Shown piece by piece: positions 35,705 to 47,846 of a stretch of DNA of 64,000 bases (its first letter is position 1; each line of letters begins with the position of its first letter). The stretch is taken from assembly GCF_021130785.1 (NCBI RefSeq), contig NC_060214.1, positions 42,763,001-42,827,000 of the forward strand, written 5' to 3'. Made by a program: the position numbers and the translations under genes. Origin of the DNA: Homalodisca vitripennis (taxonomy: Eukaryota; Arthropoda; Insecta; Hemiptera; Cicadellidae). The notes under the pieces are model-generated. The model saw nothing but the letters and a program-made list of their open reading frames with translations. It did no database searches and was not told the origin of the DNA.

Positions 35705-36990
35705 ACCTCAGAAGTCACCACCCCCATGTGTTATCGTCATACGGTACAACATATTATAATTATGTAAAATTGTTTTAATTACAATATTCCAGACACACTA
35801 TTTTTTGCAAATTATAAAATACAGAATGTTATATGAGTTTTTAAGCTTAAAATGTGAGTTTTTCAAATCTCCAGCCATGAACACGTAATCCAATACTTTC
35901 TGTATATGTATGTTTTATTTAAATTCAAAGAAATAAAACATATTAAATATAAAATTAGGCGAAATTAACATTAATCTGCGTTTATTGTTAGTGATAACGA
36001 GGGCTTTTATTGTCTTAAATATGAAATAAAACAACGACAAAAACACACAATAAAATTCTAGTTTTAGGCAAAATTCTATTATGCAGGTAATACGAAAGAC
36101 GGTCTGAGAATTTTAAGTAAATTCCTTAAAAGAGAGCTTCTCGTCTTTCTTTCCTTACTCACAAGACTCAAAAGAACAGGGTTTATAACAAATATAGACT
36201 TCTCGTTTGAGCGGAACATATCTCAGGTTATTTCTGTCAATATATGGAACCGAAAAGAGCCTGTTATTCATCCATATTAGAAGTTTTCTCCGAATTGTAA
36301 CGTATATAAAGCAGTTACCATAAATTGTTCAAAGGTATATTTAAATATAACCTTAAGATCTTTTGTAGTTCTACATGGCTGAAAAGTTAATTTTAACATT
36401 TATAGGACATACCTTTTCATAAACAAACATAATTAAAAATGAAACTAGTCTAATAGTATTATGAGATGTTATTTCTGTATAAAACATGACCGATTAAATT
36501 AAATTTAAGTGAGGTTTTAATAACAAAAACAGTGAGTATTACTACCCGGAAATAGCATACGGAACAGCTCATAATCTATATATCTTAATGATTTTGGATT
36601 GAAAAAAAAAACTGTTAATAAAAAGAGTGAAGTTTGTAATATTTTAATATTAAAATGCTAAAAAAATTAAATAAATAAATATTATATTGGAAAGTCCAAT
36701 ATTTACCAAACATAAACGAAACTATACCCAGAAATATAAGTTTAACGAATGGTAAATGTTAAGCTATGCAGTTTACACAAGTAGGAGAGAACCATTAGTT
36801 ATAGTAAATGTACAATATTTAGCGCTAAAGAATCTAATAGTCTTTAATGTAATTTAATGGAAGGTTTCTAAACAAATTTCCTTACTCAAACAAAAGAGTA
36901 AAATTAATAATAATCCAAAAAATAAAAATTGAAATCATTACACACGATACAGACTGTACTGTAACTGTATGAGTATATCACCACGGCTTC
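35705..36990. other. AT-rich non-coding DNA
   Basis: No recognisable feature. Confidence 0.6.
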
Positions 36991-37645
36991 TCATATAGAC
37001 ATTGTGATGGTGAATAGTGCAATCAGTAAGCTACATCGCTCCACATACATGTGTCTACAGAGATATCGTCGTCTTTGATCATCTATCATTGGCTCACAAT
37101 TCGTTTGTCCAGTTATAGTCATCATTCATTCTAACAATGTATTAGTGAAAGCATTGGACAGTATATTTTGTTTGTAGATATATTATAAAACGTAATTAGA
37201 GCTAAATGGCTCTTTCTCATTTAATCTATAATTTTCACAGCTACTAAGCACGTAACTTGAGTCTGTAAAAAAATAAAAATCTAGGTACTATTTTTAAATA
37301 ATTGAAACTAAAATTTAGTTTCCAAATAAAAAACATTATACTGTATATTGATTATATTTAAATTCCATTACCCTACACGCTCCTCTCGTTCGCTTACACT
37401 CAATAATCGGTCTCGTCCGCATATATGAGAAAGATTTTTCTGTAAATGTCATAAAAATATCAAAATATATTAAATTATTTTATTTAATGTATTACATGTT
37501 GGGTTTTTGTAGCTTTAAATGACTATCCTAGTTGACTCACTCAACTATATTGTAACATAATTTCATTTTTGCTGTCTGTATGACTGTCCGCATGATATCT
37601 CATATTTATAACGAACTGACCTAGATTTTGTGCATGAAGCTGCGT
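36991..37645. repeat. Duplicated block D2, copy B
   Basis: Direct copy of 25482-26133 with most bases shared. Here it precedes the D1 copy by 2.5 kb instead of following D1 by 30 bases. It ends at the same GCATGAAGCTGCGT, then diverges. Confidence 0.9.
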
Positions 37646-37725
37646 TTCTACATGAGGGACACTGAGTTCAATCATGTTGGATTCTATAAGACTTGTCTTA
37701 TCGTCTGCGAGAATTTTCACATTGG
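37570..37725 (-). repeat. SINE with a different tRNA-like head
   Basis: On the minus strand GATAAGACAAGTCTTATAG (A-box side, about 37679-37697) and CATGATTGAACTCAGTG (B-box-like, about 37661-37677) lead into the family S body CGCAGCTTCATGCAC. The body is shared with D2 copy A, but the head has different sequence. Confidence 0.45.
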
Positions 37726-40143
37726 CCTTATAAGTCGTCTTGATGATAATTTGTAAGTAGAAAAATAAATAAATTAGTAAGCAATCTGAGTAAACAAATA
37801 ACTGATTTTAATTAGTCACACATAGATTATTTATTGTCTCAACACAATAATCATTGTACAGAGACTTGGTGTAGAGAGTTTTATTATTTAAACTTTGATA
37901 CGTATCAAAATTTAATAAATACAATTTTGATATAATACTTGGCATAATATTATGTGAAACATTTCATATGTAGCTGTGAAATTGTGCATACAACTTCATT
38001 TGTGCGTAGACTAAAATGAGTTATATGGTGTTGCATGTCAAACCTTGGGTTTTTGCTAAGCTTCGTTGAAGCCTACGTATTAATAGACTGGCACCATCTC
38101 TCTTTGTTTTACAGGGTATTTTGTACGTTAAATTTGATCAAATCATTTGTGAATTGTTATAGTTAACCTGTAGAAAACAATATTTTCACCCTTAAACCCA
38201 TTTGGATTGATCATGAGTAGATATTATGTGTGTGTCGGTACTTTCTGACACCCCCGGTTAGCTATGATCAAAAGGTTACTCGATCTTGACTTTTCACCAA
38301 GTTGCACTTTTATTCTTTGTTAAAATCTTTATAGTGTCACCCATCGGAAGATATTTCGATTGAGGCATATTATCTGATTTTGGCCAGTAAGAAATACTGA
38401 TTTCCCGACATTTACATTATTAAATGTTCATAATTTTGGTAAATAATGAGAAATATTATTACGATTTTAATTTTCCAAATAATATTTTACGTTAATTTAT
38501 TTTAAAACGCATTAATACCATGAAGAGAACCTAACGTTTTTATGTAATATGCTTTGTAAAATATTTATTAATCTTTCAAATTTAAAGCGATCAAAAGTAT
38601 CAAAAAATTAACTATTAATTATGTTAATTCTCAAAAAGGAGATTTAATACATCAATCTGATTGTCATTTAGATGAATGGAAAAAAATGTATGTAACAATA
38701 ACATTGAATAGTGACATGTAGTGAAAGTTATATTCACTAAAACTTCAACCAATATCTTTCCTTGCACACCTCATAAAGTTTACATTAATGCATATCTGTC
38801 TGGATCACAAAGTTCGTACGGTACGTTGGTAACGAATAATGTAGAATCTACTATTGTGGCATGTATTCCCATTTCGTTGCACCAGCTCCAGGTGTTACTA
38901 CAACACAGTTAGTACTCAACACGAGAATCTTGGAGTACTCTTTAGCATATTTTATTTTCAAAACGAGTCTATATAAACACTTCCACATTAAGATGTATCC
39001 AGTGTCCTATATACAAGGCTCATGAGGGATCCAAGTGGCAATTTTTATATTTAAAATGCATAATGTAATACAAATGCTTTAATATATTTCTAGAGGTATT
39101 TGCAGTTAGCAAGTAGGTTTCCAAACAGTTTAATAAAGCAGCTAGTAAGTATAATGAATAACAATTATCCATATGATCTTAAATACATATAATTATGTTT
39201 GTGGTATTTTCTAACTCAAGTATCTACAAGATCGTATACTTGACACTATTGGCCAAACGAGTTAACTAATGGTTAACTAAAGTCATGGAAGCCGTTAATA
39301 GAATTTTGGCAGAATATACTCGTACACAATGACTGACGGATTAATGAACGTTTAACTCTACAATACGTAAACCGTATATGCACGACAGATAAATATATTA
39401 TAGTTAGGCAGTGAATGAACATACCTAGCTACTACTCGGTTGTATAAAAGTAAACTAAGACAAATTCACAATTCTTTGTCAAATCATAAACATAAGTAAC
39501 AATATTTAATGACATTTATTATAATATTTACTTTCCTAGAACAGTAATATGATTGTTAATATTTATTTCCTCATATTTCCTAAGCAAGAGATTTAAATTG
39601 AGCTCCTAACCCTTACTTTGCTTAAATTACTGAGCGTAAATCTTCGGTCACCTTTAAATGCGAAGGAAACAGTCCAAGCACTAAGGTAATTGGTTCAGGT
39701 TATTATCCATAATTTTAAAAGTCAACTCCTCAGACAGTGGCCATTTAAAGCATAGTGTAATACGCGTTATAAAGAAGCTTCGACTCCAGAGACTTCTCCT
39801 TAAATGAAGATATTAAGATTTCTCTAAGTTAATTACTCTGTGATTTGTATCATGATACTAACTAATTTGGAGCAATATAACCTTTTATTCCGTTTCAAAA
39901 GCTAAAAGCGTTTACTGTACTGTACTTAAAGTCTTGAAATCACACTGAATTGAAAAAAAATAAAACATTACGAAACATTGACTCAATACTGAAATGACGC
40001 GAATGTACTAAACCTCATGTCACGTACCCAACTCCGCTGAGGTTTCTGCAAACCTGTAAATCCATATCTAATTTAATTTCCTAAAGGTCCTGAGAGGAGA
40101 TAGACAGGCATACAACCATGTATAAAAAAACTCTGCGGACACA
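37726..40143. other. AT-rich spacer between D2 and D1 in the second locus
   Basis: The spacer is mostly featureless. A weak family S trace lies at 40035-40115 (GAGGAGATAGACAGGCATAC). A short palindrome GTGTC-GACAC sits near 38234. No gene recognised. Confidence 0.5.
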
Positions 40144-40149
40144 TTACTA

Positions 40150-40178
40150 TTAGTTGAAGTGTACGGTTTGACGTACAC
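40150..40178 (-). other. Helitron-like terminal hairpin at the edge of D1 copy B
   Basis: On the minus strand GTGTACG-TCAAAC-CGTACAC is followed by TTCAA, CTAA and T, the same as at 18371-18399 with two substitutions outside the stem. Confidence 0.3.
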
Positions 40179-40579
40179 CAAATTACAACACATTCTTGTT
40201 TACGTAAAAATGAAGTTTTATGAAAGATTTAATTCTACGGATAAAATCTTTCTGTGATGTCTTGCCACATCATACATTAATATTTTTTCCAATAATTTAG
40301 ATGTAATAGCATTGCTCAGTTATCAGTAATTAAATTTACGCTGGGCTATGGTAACCAGTACAACGCAAGAGTGCGCTGAAATTAAATATTTTCACGGACC
40401 TTTTACACTGACATCCAGTATATTATTTATTCTTTACTCTATGTATAAACATTTTACATACTCTAGTTGCATATAATTGTACGTAGTTTTTATCGCTTTT
40501 GTTAATATGGTGTTTTCTTGTTAACATTATGGTTAACTATGTTACCATGGCCATGTTACCAACTTAAAAACATTCGTCA

Positions 40580-40740
40580 TAGAAATGAAGCTTATGCCTA
40601 AACCTCAAGCCTCAAGGCCATTTCCTTTTCGAGATATCATATGTACGGTCAGACACAAAGATAAACGGAGATACAAAGAGAAGTAAAAACTTTTTGATGT
40701 CTATGCAGTGATAGGTTTCGCTAAATGTCAACTAATTATT
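40580..40740 (+). repeat. SINE-like family S copy inside D1 copy B
   Basis: Counterpart of 18785-18950, with the same blocks in the same order. Confidence 0.55.
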
Positions 40741-43700
40741 AACTCAGTTTTTGAAGGTCACTCATATACATTGTGTAGAAACCCTACCTCTGCCTGTACT
40801 TAGCCTGGACTGGACTAGACTCAAGACCACAATCCACTAGAGATCTAAAACTGGATAACGCCTTTTTACTTTGATATTTTCACTACCACACAAGCTGAAA
40901 GTAGTGAATTGCAGTGACCTGAATTCTATAGTCGTACTTATAAGACACTTATTATGAAAAACATGTCTGTATGTTGCTTGAATATTCCTTATTAAATATA
41001 AGTAATTTATATGAAAACTGTTCGCCGAAATATAATTTATTTAATTACTAATTATATTTTAATACAAACACACATTTACAGTATAAAATGCTTGAAAATA
41101 CATTTTTATTTATTTTCGAAGAAATTTTCAAACTTTGAACGCAGAATATTAATAAATTTACGATTTCACCGTGAAAAACCCATAACGTATTATATAAATA
41201 GTGTGAATCACCCGCTTTTCGTGTTTAAATTAAGTATATTTGGAAGCAACATGTAAATTTAGACATGATAAATTGTTGAAATGAAAAACAATTCCGCGTC
41301 ATGTGTTGAATCATGTCAATAATGAAATATAATAATAAACATAATACATAAAACATAATATGTAATAAACTGAACAGTGTTCACAAGCAAGACGCCAAAC
41401 TGAAGTAACTGACACAAAGTATGAACTCTTCGACTAAGGGATAGGAGTAAGTCCTTTGAGACTTTAATCCTTCGTTATTGTCGTTTATGTGGACATAATT
41501 TACATTAGAAACATATACAATAAAATCATTTGACATAACTATTATGTTTCTCCATTTTACTGACTAAACTGTTTTGGTGCATAAAAAAATTAACATTTAG
41601 AAAACATTTATAGAACGCTTATATCCCTTCCAAATTCTGAGTATATACTATTTACGTTTAATAGGCACAGTAAATTTATGAGTTTAATATTACAGTTGCA
41701 CTTTGGTAAACTTCTGTTTAAAAATTCTAATTTGCATAACTCACAATATTACAATATACAGATTTAGTATTATGTATTACAATCTGTTTTGTAGCAAAAG
41801 AATTCATTAACAATATTTCAATCCCCTAAAATATCTTTAAGAGGTATTTTAGGTGGTGGGCGGTTGATTTGATTAAATATATATATGTGTTTTAAAAGAA
41901 AAAAAACGGTGGTACCTAATTTTAAAAGTCTCTGAAAATTATTGCAAAAATATATGAAAAAATATGAAAACTTCTGGACCTACCCTTCCAACAAAGAAAG
42001 TTTACAGTCTAAATAATTTAAACGTTTTAAAAAATAGTAAAATTTTGGAAATTAAATAAGCATGTTATAACTAAAAAAAAAATTACTAAATACACCCATA
42101 TAGCATTGCAGCATTATATTTGAAACAAACAGTTCAGTGTAATGTAATTATAAAAGCAGAATATTGATATATTCAGGGTTTAACAAACCTCTCTATCAGC
42201 ATTTTCATGTATATTTTTCGTGGATAAAACACAAGCTGAAGTATTATATTAGAACTTAAGCGTACTCAATAATACTCGAAATATCTGCTTTTTTATTTTT
42301 AATCAACTATTTTTAATGTGCGTACGGCTAACATAATATTGTTATATTTGATATAAAGCTTTGTAACTCCAAAACCTAATTAATAAAAAAAACATTTTAC
42401 TGGTTTTTTCAAAACCTCGGCTATTTAAGAACTTTAAAATTAAATATATATTCTTATGTTAAAAAAGTTAATGTTGTCATAATCAATTTTAACAATGTAA
42501 TTTATAAAACCATTCATAAAACAATCTGACTAATTGACAATTAGGTAAAAAAACAGACCTGATTTTTCTTGGTTAGGAAAGCAAATCTCTTATACTACAT
42601 GAAGCAGTTTATCAGTTCTAAAACGCACATTTATTACTGACTTCCAAGAAAACCCACCAACAAACAATAAAGGATGACTCTGCAATATTCTAGGTGAATT
42701 CATTTTGTCCAGTGAGGCTTCTGAGGTCAAAGTAATATCACTTTCTGACACTTATAAGCCTTCTTTTATTCCCTCTCCTTTTATATTTCAACCCTTTTCT
42801 CGCCTCCACGTCGGCAATAACATCAGATCCTAATTTATTGAGTCTACCTCTTGTCCATATTGTTAGCTTATGTCATTTGTAATATAATATTATTTTAGCA
42901 AGCTCATTAAACAAATGATGAATTATTGAAATTAAATAGGATTTCCATGAATAAGAAGATACTATTTGTTAAAATAAGTAAAATCATCTTTATATTGGCT
43001 CGGAGTTAAGACTGTACTTGTGCCCATTCTGTAATACTTGGTACATGAATTAAATAACTAGATATTATAATATTTTCCAACGATACATAAAATACATATA
43101 TTATTCATTTCTATAAAGGAATATAAAACATTTTAATATCGTTAGAATGAGCCTATAAATGTTAGTGAAGCTAGATAATGCGTTAAGAAAAATATATACG
43201 ACAGAAAAATTGCAATTAAGGTTACTCTTATGTAATCGTATACAAAAAGTTAAATCCAGTTAATGATACGTACTAATGTTTTTATGTAGATAAAATTACA
43301 AAATCATTGTACTTTAATTTCTCAAATTTGATGAATAATATCAAGTGAAATAATCAGCTACACTTAATGTTTTAAAATTAAATTAATGCAGGAAATTTGT
43401 CACCTTTTTACATTAGAAATCTAAAATTAGAAAATCCAAAACATTCTCGTCTGTCCTGTAGGTATAAAAACCACAAATCGGAAAAAGATTAATAAAAAAC
43501 ATTAGTAAATAAAACTTAATGATGCATAGTTATTGTTAATAGTTGTAGTTACAAGAAAGCGTAATCGCTATGACCAAAGACAATACTACGTGTATTATTG
43601 ATGAAATTATTATGAACGAAATATGGTTTTTCCTGAATATTTCTATGGTTTTGTGGTACAGAAAATCAGTAACACTACGATTCGATATGTAAAATTTCAT

Positions 43701-45693
43701 TGCTTCTTTAAAAAATTATCTTATGACAGTTTGATTTTCGATTATTGAATTCGAAAGCTAGAAATTTTCAATTCTATACTTTAAAATATTCTGCAATCCG
43801 ATGCAATAAATTTTGCGGTTGGCGCTTAAGATCTATAATCAATTGCCACTTTAATTTTTTTATCATACTTTAACACTAATTAATTTTTTATCATTTTGAA
43901 GGAAAACGGTTCAATGGCAATTAACACTTTTATTAATTTTCTCGAGAATCGAGTTAAACCGGAATTCGAAAATTGGATAAATTGATGTAGACCTAGGTCG
44001 CACTGGTAGCAAGCAACAAGTCCTTTCCATACTTGTAGGAAACTGAGTTCTTCGACCAAAACCTTTAGTTTTGATGATTAAAATTTGTTTATATAGTTTT
44101 CGTTTATAAATATGGTATATTTGTGAGTTATTTTTACAATATTGGTTACTAAACGAAATAATTATCATTTGATAAGTTTAAAATGTTATATAAATGCATG
44201 TTATTTGCATTCATTTGCAATAAAGTTATTTTACATGTCTTGCTGCGTTCCATAAATAACAAGATGAAATAGAAACATGTAAAGGTAATAGCGAATATCT
44301 GATATAATAAGTGTCCTATAGGAATCACAGTATTAGGTGTAGGATAAAAAAGACCCATTTGTCATCGGTACGATATTGTTTAAATAAGATGGCATTCTTG
44401 ATTAAGTAGAGTTTCATCAGTGCTCGGTTAGCTCACTATAAAAGTTAGGAATATTATCTGGAGAAGTTAAATTCAAGAAGATCATAAGGTTAAGTAAAGG
44501 TCATAGCAAAAAATCTTAGTTTCAGAAAATAACTATTAAAAAATACTATTCATATTATTGCTTTATATATATTTCATTCATAGTTTTTACAATGTAAAGA
44601 GAATGAAATTCCCGCCATCCTCATAGATTTGAGACAGCACCTAGACTGATAATTTTAAAGAAGCTGTGCATACAATGTGCAAATACAATGAAAATGAAGT
44701 GGAGGCTTTGGATGTTGAGTAGTTGACTGAAGATTTCTTCTCTCAGATCATCTCTGGACGATAAGTTCGAGACTGAAGATTCCTGAACTACTTGCACATA
44801 GTGTCTAGACACGGGTTCAAGACTTTGTATGTACGTCTTAGTTTGCTATTTTACAAGATATTGTGATGTACGGTGACTTATGATTTTGTATTATTTCCTG
44901 TCGGTATTTATACCTTCATTATCCTCATTCTTCAAGCAATATCTGTAGGAACTAGAGATGGAAAATTGTGCTAAGCCTATAAGCAGGAAAAACTATTCGA
45001 CTTGTATCTTATCTATTGCTGACCATCATTCAATAAATGTAAAAGATACTGATTTTTCTAATTTAACCTTAGAGGAGAGCCCAAAATTTAATGATGTTTA
45101 TTGCCTTAATTTAGAAATTAGAATTAACTTTTAAATGTTTATTACCATAGTAATTAAATTGATATTTCAAACATCTGTGAACTTACGGAAAGGTCATTAA
45201 TTACAAAAAGGTAGAATAGGGAAGGCTAAAAGTGTGGTGTCCCAAATGTTGAGACGATTTAAAATGTAATATACTATGTACTGTACTACTATATATACAA
45301 CACCCAGAATAACTTTGTTATGCTGCTGACAAAATAAAACACATTTAGTTAGGTTTCTAGAATTATTAGTAGTTTATGATTCACAGCTATAAAGCTCATA
45401 AAAGAGGTTTTATAGCTACAGTGTAGTTTCAAAGGTTTAGAAATCTGTTAAGCCAATTCACAGAAACTTTTAGTAATGAACAACGTGGTACCTCTAGATA
45501 ATAAAAAAATGTTTCTTGTAATACACAGATACTCGTAGTAGTGTCACACTAAGTTTCGCGAAACGGGCTTCAGTAAGGTTGAATTCAAAATTTCCAAAAC
45601 TTAAGCTTATATACTTCGTATAACATATATATTTTTTTATTTATTTTCGTTATGTCTTTTGTTCTTGGTTTGTGTTCTGTTTGTATGTTTTTA

Positions 45694-45753
45694 ATTCAGT
45701 GTGGTTCTGATGAAGGGTTCTGTGAACTCGAAAATTAAACATGAGCACTGAAT
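45694..45753 (+). ncRNA. Hammerhead-like fold inside D1 copy B
   Basis: All paired and core bases are the same as at 23858-23917: outer stem ATTCAGTG/CACTGAAT, CTGATGA, inner stem, GAAA. Confidence 0.4.
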
Positions 45754-45818
45754 ATTCTGTTTTTGTGTAAACTTTAAAGTACTTAGAAGAGTATTGAAGC
45801 CGATTGCTATTACAGAAG

Positions 45819-45851
<33 letters not shown>

Positions 45852-45856
45852 ATATA
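45819..45856. repeat. (AT)n microsatellite
   Basis: Counterpart of 23983-24012, slightly expanded, with one TT phase break. Confidence 0.95.
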
Positions 45857-46309
45857 AAACACCTGTGGAAAGATAGAAAATCAGACAGTAATAAATAAAT
45901 ATTTATTTCCCCGGTAGGCTAAAAAGGCTCTGTCAGCCAATGAGTCATAGTATTCAATTACTCTCAGCAAAATCCGCTGCGACATCCTCCTATCATAGAA
46001 CTCATACTGGTCTGTGTAAGAATTAAGTTTAGCACAAAGTTAACTGTTGAAATTCATTTTTAAATATCTTGCCACTTATTGCATACCAATTCTCTTCTTT
46101 AAATTGTGTTTGTAGGATATATCAAGTAATAGAAGATTCAACGAGGTAAGGATGGTGGTATAACGCAAGAATGCGCTGATATAAAAACTTATAACTTATA
46201 TTATATCATTATTATTAAGATTACCCATAATAACAATGTAAATTTATACACTCTCACTCAAATCCCATAGAGTCACGTGCACCATCATCATACACAGATT
46301 TGCTAATAT

Positions 46310-46490
46310 GTAAATGAAAAGCTTCATGCAAAATCCTGTAGATAGGCTAGCTCGTTTTCGATATATGGTGTGGAGAGACAGGCAGATAGACACACATAAA
46401 AATATAAAATACATATTTCCAGGCCTTCGCGTATCCAAAGCTCTGCTCATAACTGTAATTTTTATAGCCACATTCTGTACAATACAGTAA
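46310..46490 (+). repeat. SINE-like family S copy inside D1 copy B
   Basis: Counterpart of 24485-24655. Confidence 0.65.
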
Positions 46491-47524
46491 TTTCTGTAAC
46501 CCTTTACTGTTACCCTTTATTTGGACGGAAGTATCCATAGTGTAATAGCATACTTTTAAATGGATTACATAAAATATTATGTTTCCGTTTTCCCAGTCAA
46601 CACTGTTTGTTTGCGCTTTTTTGGTATTTTATCCCGGTGGGAATCTGAGAGCAAGAATTTCAGATCATGCTTGAATTTATAAAATTCAATATGCTACCAT
46701 AAAATTCTTTCGCTTTATTAATTTATCAATATTCAAACACAATCATATGTCTCATTGGTTTTTAGTCAGTTGACAAGCACTTTATTATGATAACCTAAAC
46801 ATGTCCTAATCGACATTGAAAATCTCTTACAAATTTTGGTAAATGATCTTAATGCTTCAACAGTCCATGGTATAAAATACCTTTTTTGGTAGTGCACTTA
46901 AATGCTTTTTCCACACACTAAGAGGCTTGTTTTCTCCTTAATAGTGCCGGACTCCCTCAGGCTCATTTTTTACGTAATACCGGCTGAAAAACCCCTTCAT
47001 AAATCCGTACAATCATTCAGTTCCCGGCCTCCAACTATTTTTGAGTCTAGTGGGGAGGCCGTTGTGTAACTTATGACAAAAGTATGAAAAGCTCCTTTCT
47101 CCCGATTACTTGTATGACCTTACGAATATTTAACATAGTAATTAGAATTTTTTATTTAAGTCTATATTTAAAACAGATTGAAACTTTTGTGTAAGATATG
47201 TATTGAGAAAAAAAACTATTGAGAATTTAATTAAAATTTAATTTATGAATTTAGACTTTTATTTCTACAGGGCACACATCTCGCAAATATCAAAATCTCA
47301 TCAACTACCATTAAGTAATTGTAAAAATTATATCTAAAACCTAATACTTACTCTCGAATGTTCTAGTTCAACATATTTTTATCAACATAGAGTGCATATA
47401 ATTTTTTTATATTTTTTTACATAAAGTTCGTCAAACAACTAACAAGCTATCACCACACACAAATTGAATGCGACATGGAGAGATAGCGTAGCTTAGCCTA
47501 TAATTCGGGTTGCATAATAATTTA

Positions 47525-47539
47525 CGGACACTGTGTCCG
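47525..47539. other. Perfect 15-base palindrome
   Basis: CGGACAC-T-GTGTCCG, seven pairs around one base, in a local GC-richer patch (47455-47640) with no open frame. The patch may be a repeat remnant. Confidence 0.6.
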
Positions 47540-47695
47540 GAAATTGACAAACAGGATGTAATCAGTCATCCGGTATTGTTTCGTGACGTAAATCCCGATA
47601 CTAGCGCTGCTATTCCGTAAAATATGTACCTGTGCTTTGATATATATATATTATTTTAGTAAATTACTGTACAAATAAAATATTTTTAAAACATT

Positions 47696-47730
47696 GGCAC
47701 TATATTTCGGTGAAAACCGTCTTCAGGTGC
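47696..47730 (-). ncRNA. Hammerhead-like fold between two (TA)n tracts
   Basis: On the minus strand GCAC-CTGAAGA-C-GGT-TTTC-ACC-GAAA-TATA-GTGC. CTGAAGA fits the hammerhead CUGANGA core; a 3-pair stem, GAAA and a 4-pair outer stem follow. This CTGAAGACGG-CCGAAA pattern is widespread near the ends of arthropod Penelope-like elements. No RT or GIY-YIG domain is visible nearby. Confidence 0.4.
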
Positions 47731-47793
47731 ATAAATTGTATAAAATAGAAAAATATAAAAGAAAACAGTACAAACGAAAGTAAATAAACAGTG

Positions 47794-47796
<3 letters not shown>

Positions 47797-47844
<48 letters not shown>
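47797..47844. repeat. (TA)n microsatellite
   Basis: Forty-eight bases of alternating TA; a shorter (TA)n lies at 47640-47651 on the other side of the hammerhead-like fold. Confidence 0.97.

Positions 47845-47846
<2 letters not shown>

Larger units (their letters stand above)
40144..47285. repeat. Duplicated block D1, copy B (about 7.1 kb)
   Basis: Direct copy of 18365-25451, with left edge TTACTATTAGTTGAAGTG and right edge GGCACACATCTCGCA. It has insertions relative to copy A near 41180 and 42300 and lacks about 70 bases of copy A near 41974. It is flanked by unrelated DNA on both sides, which fixes the homology limits. Internal features are the same as in copy A. Confidence 0.9.
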
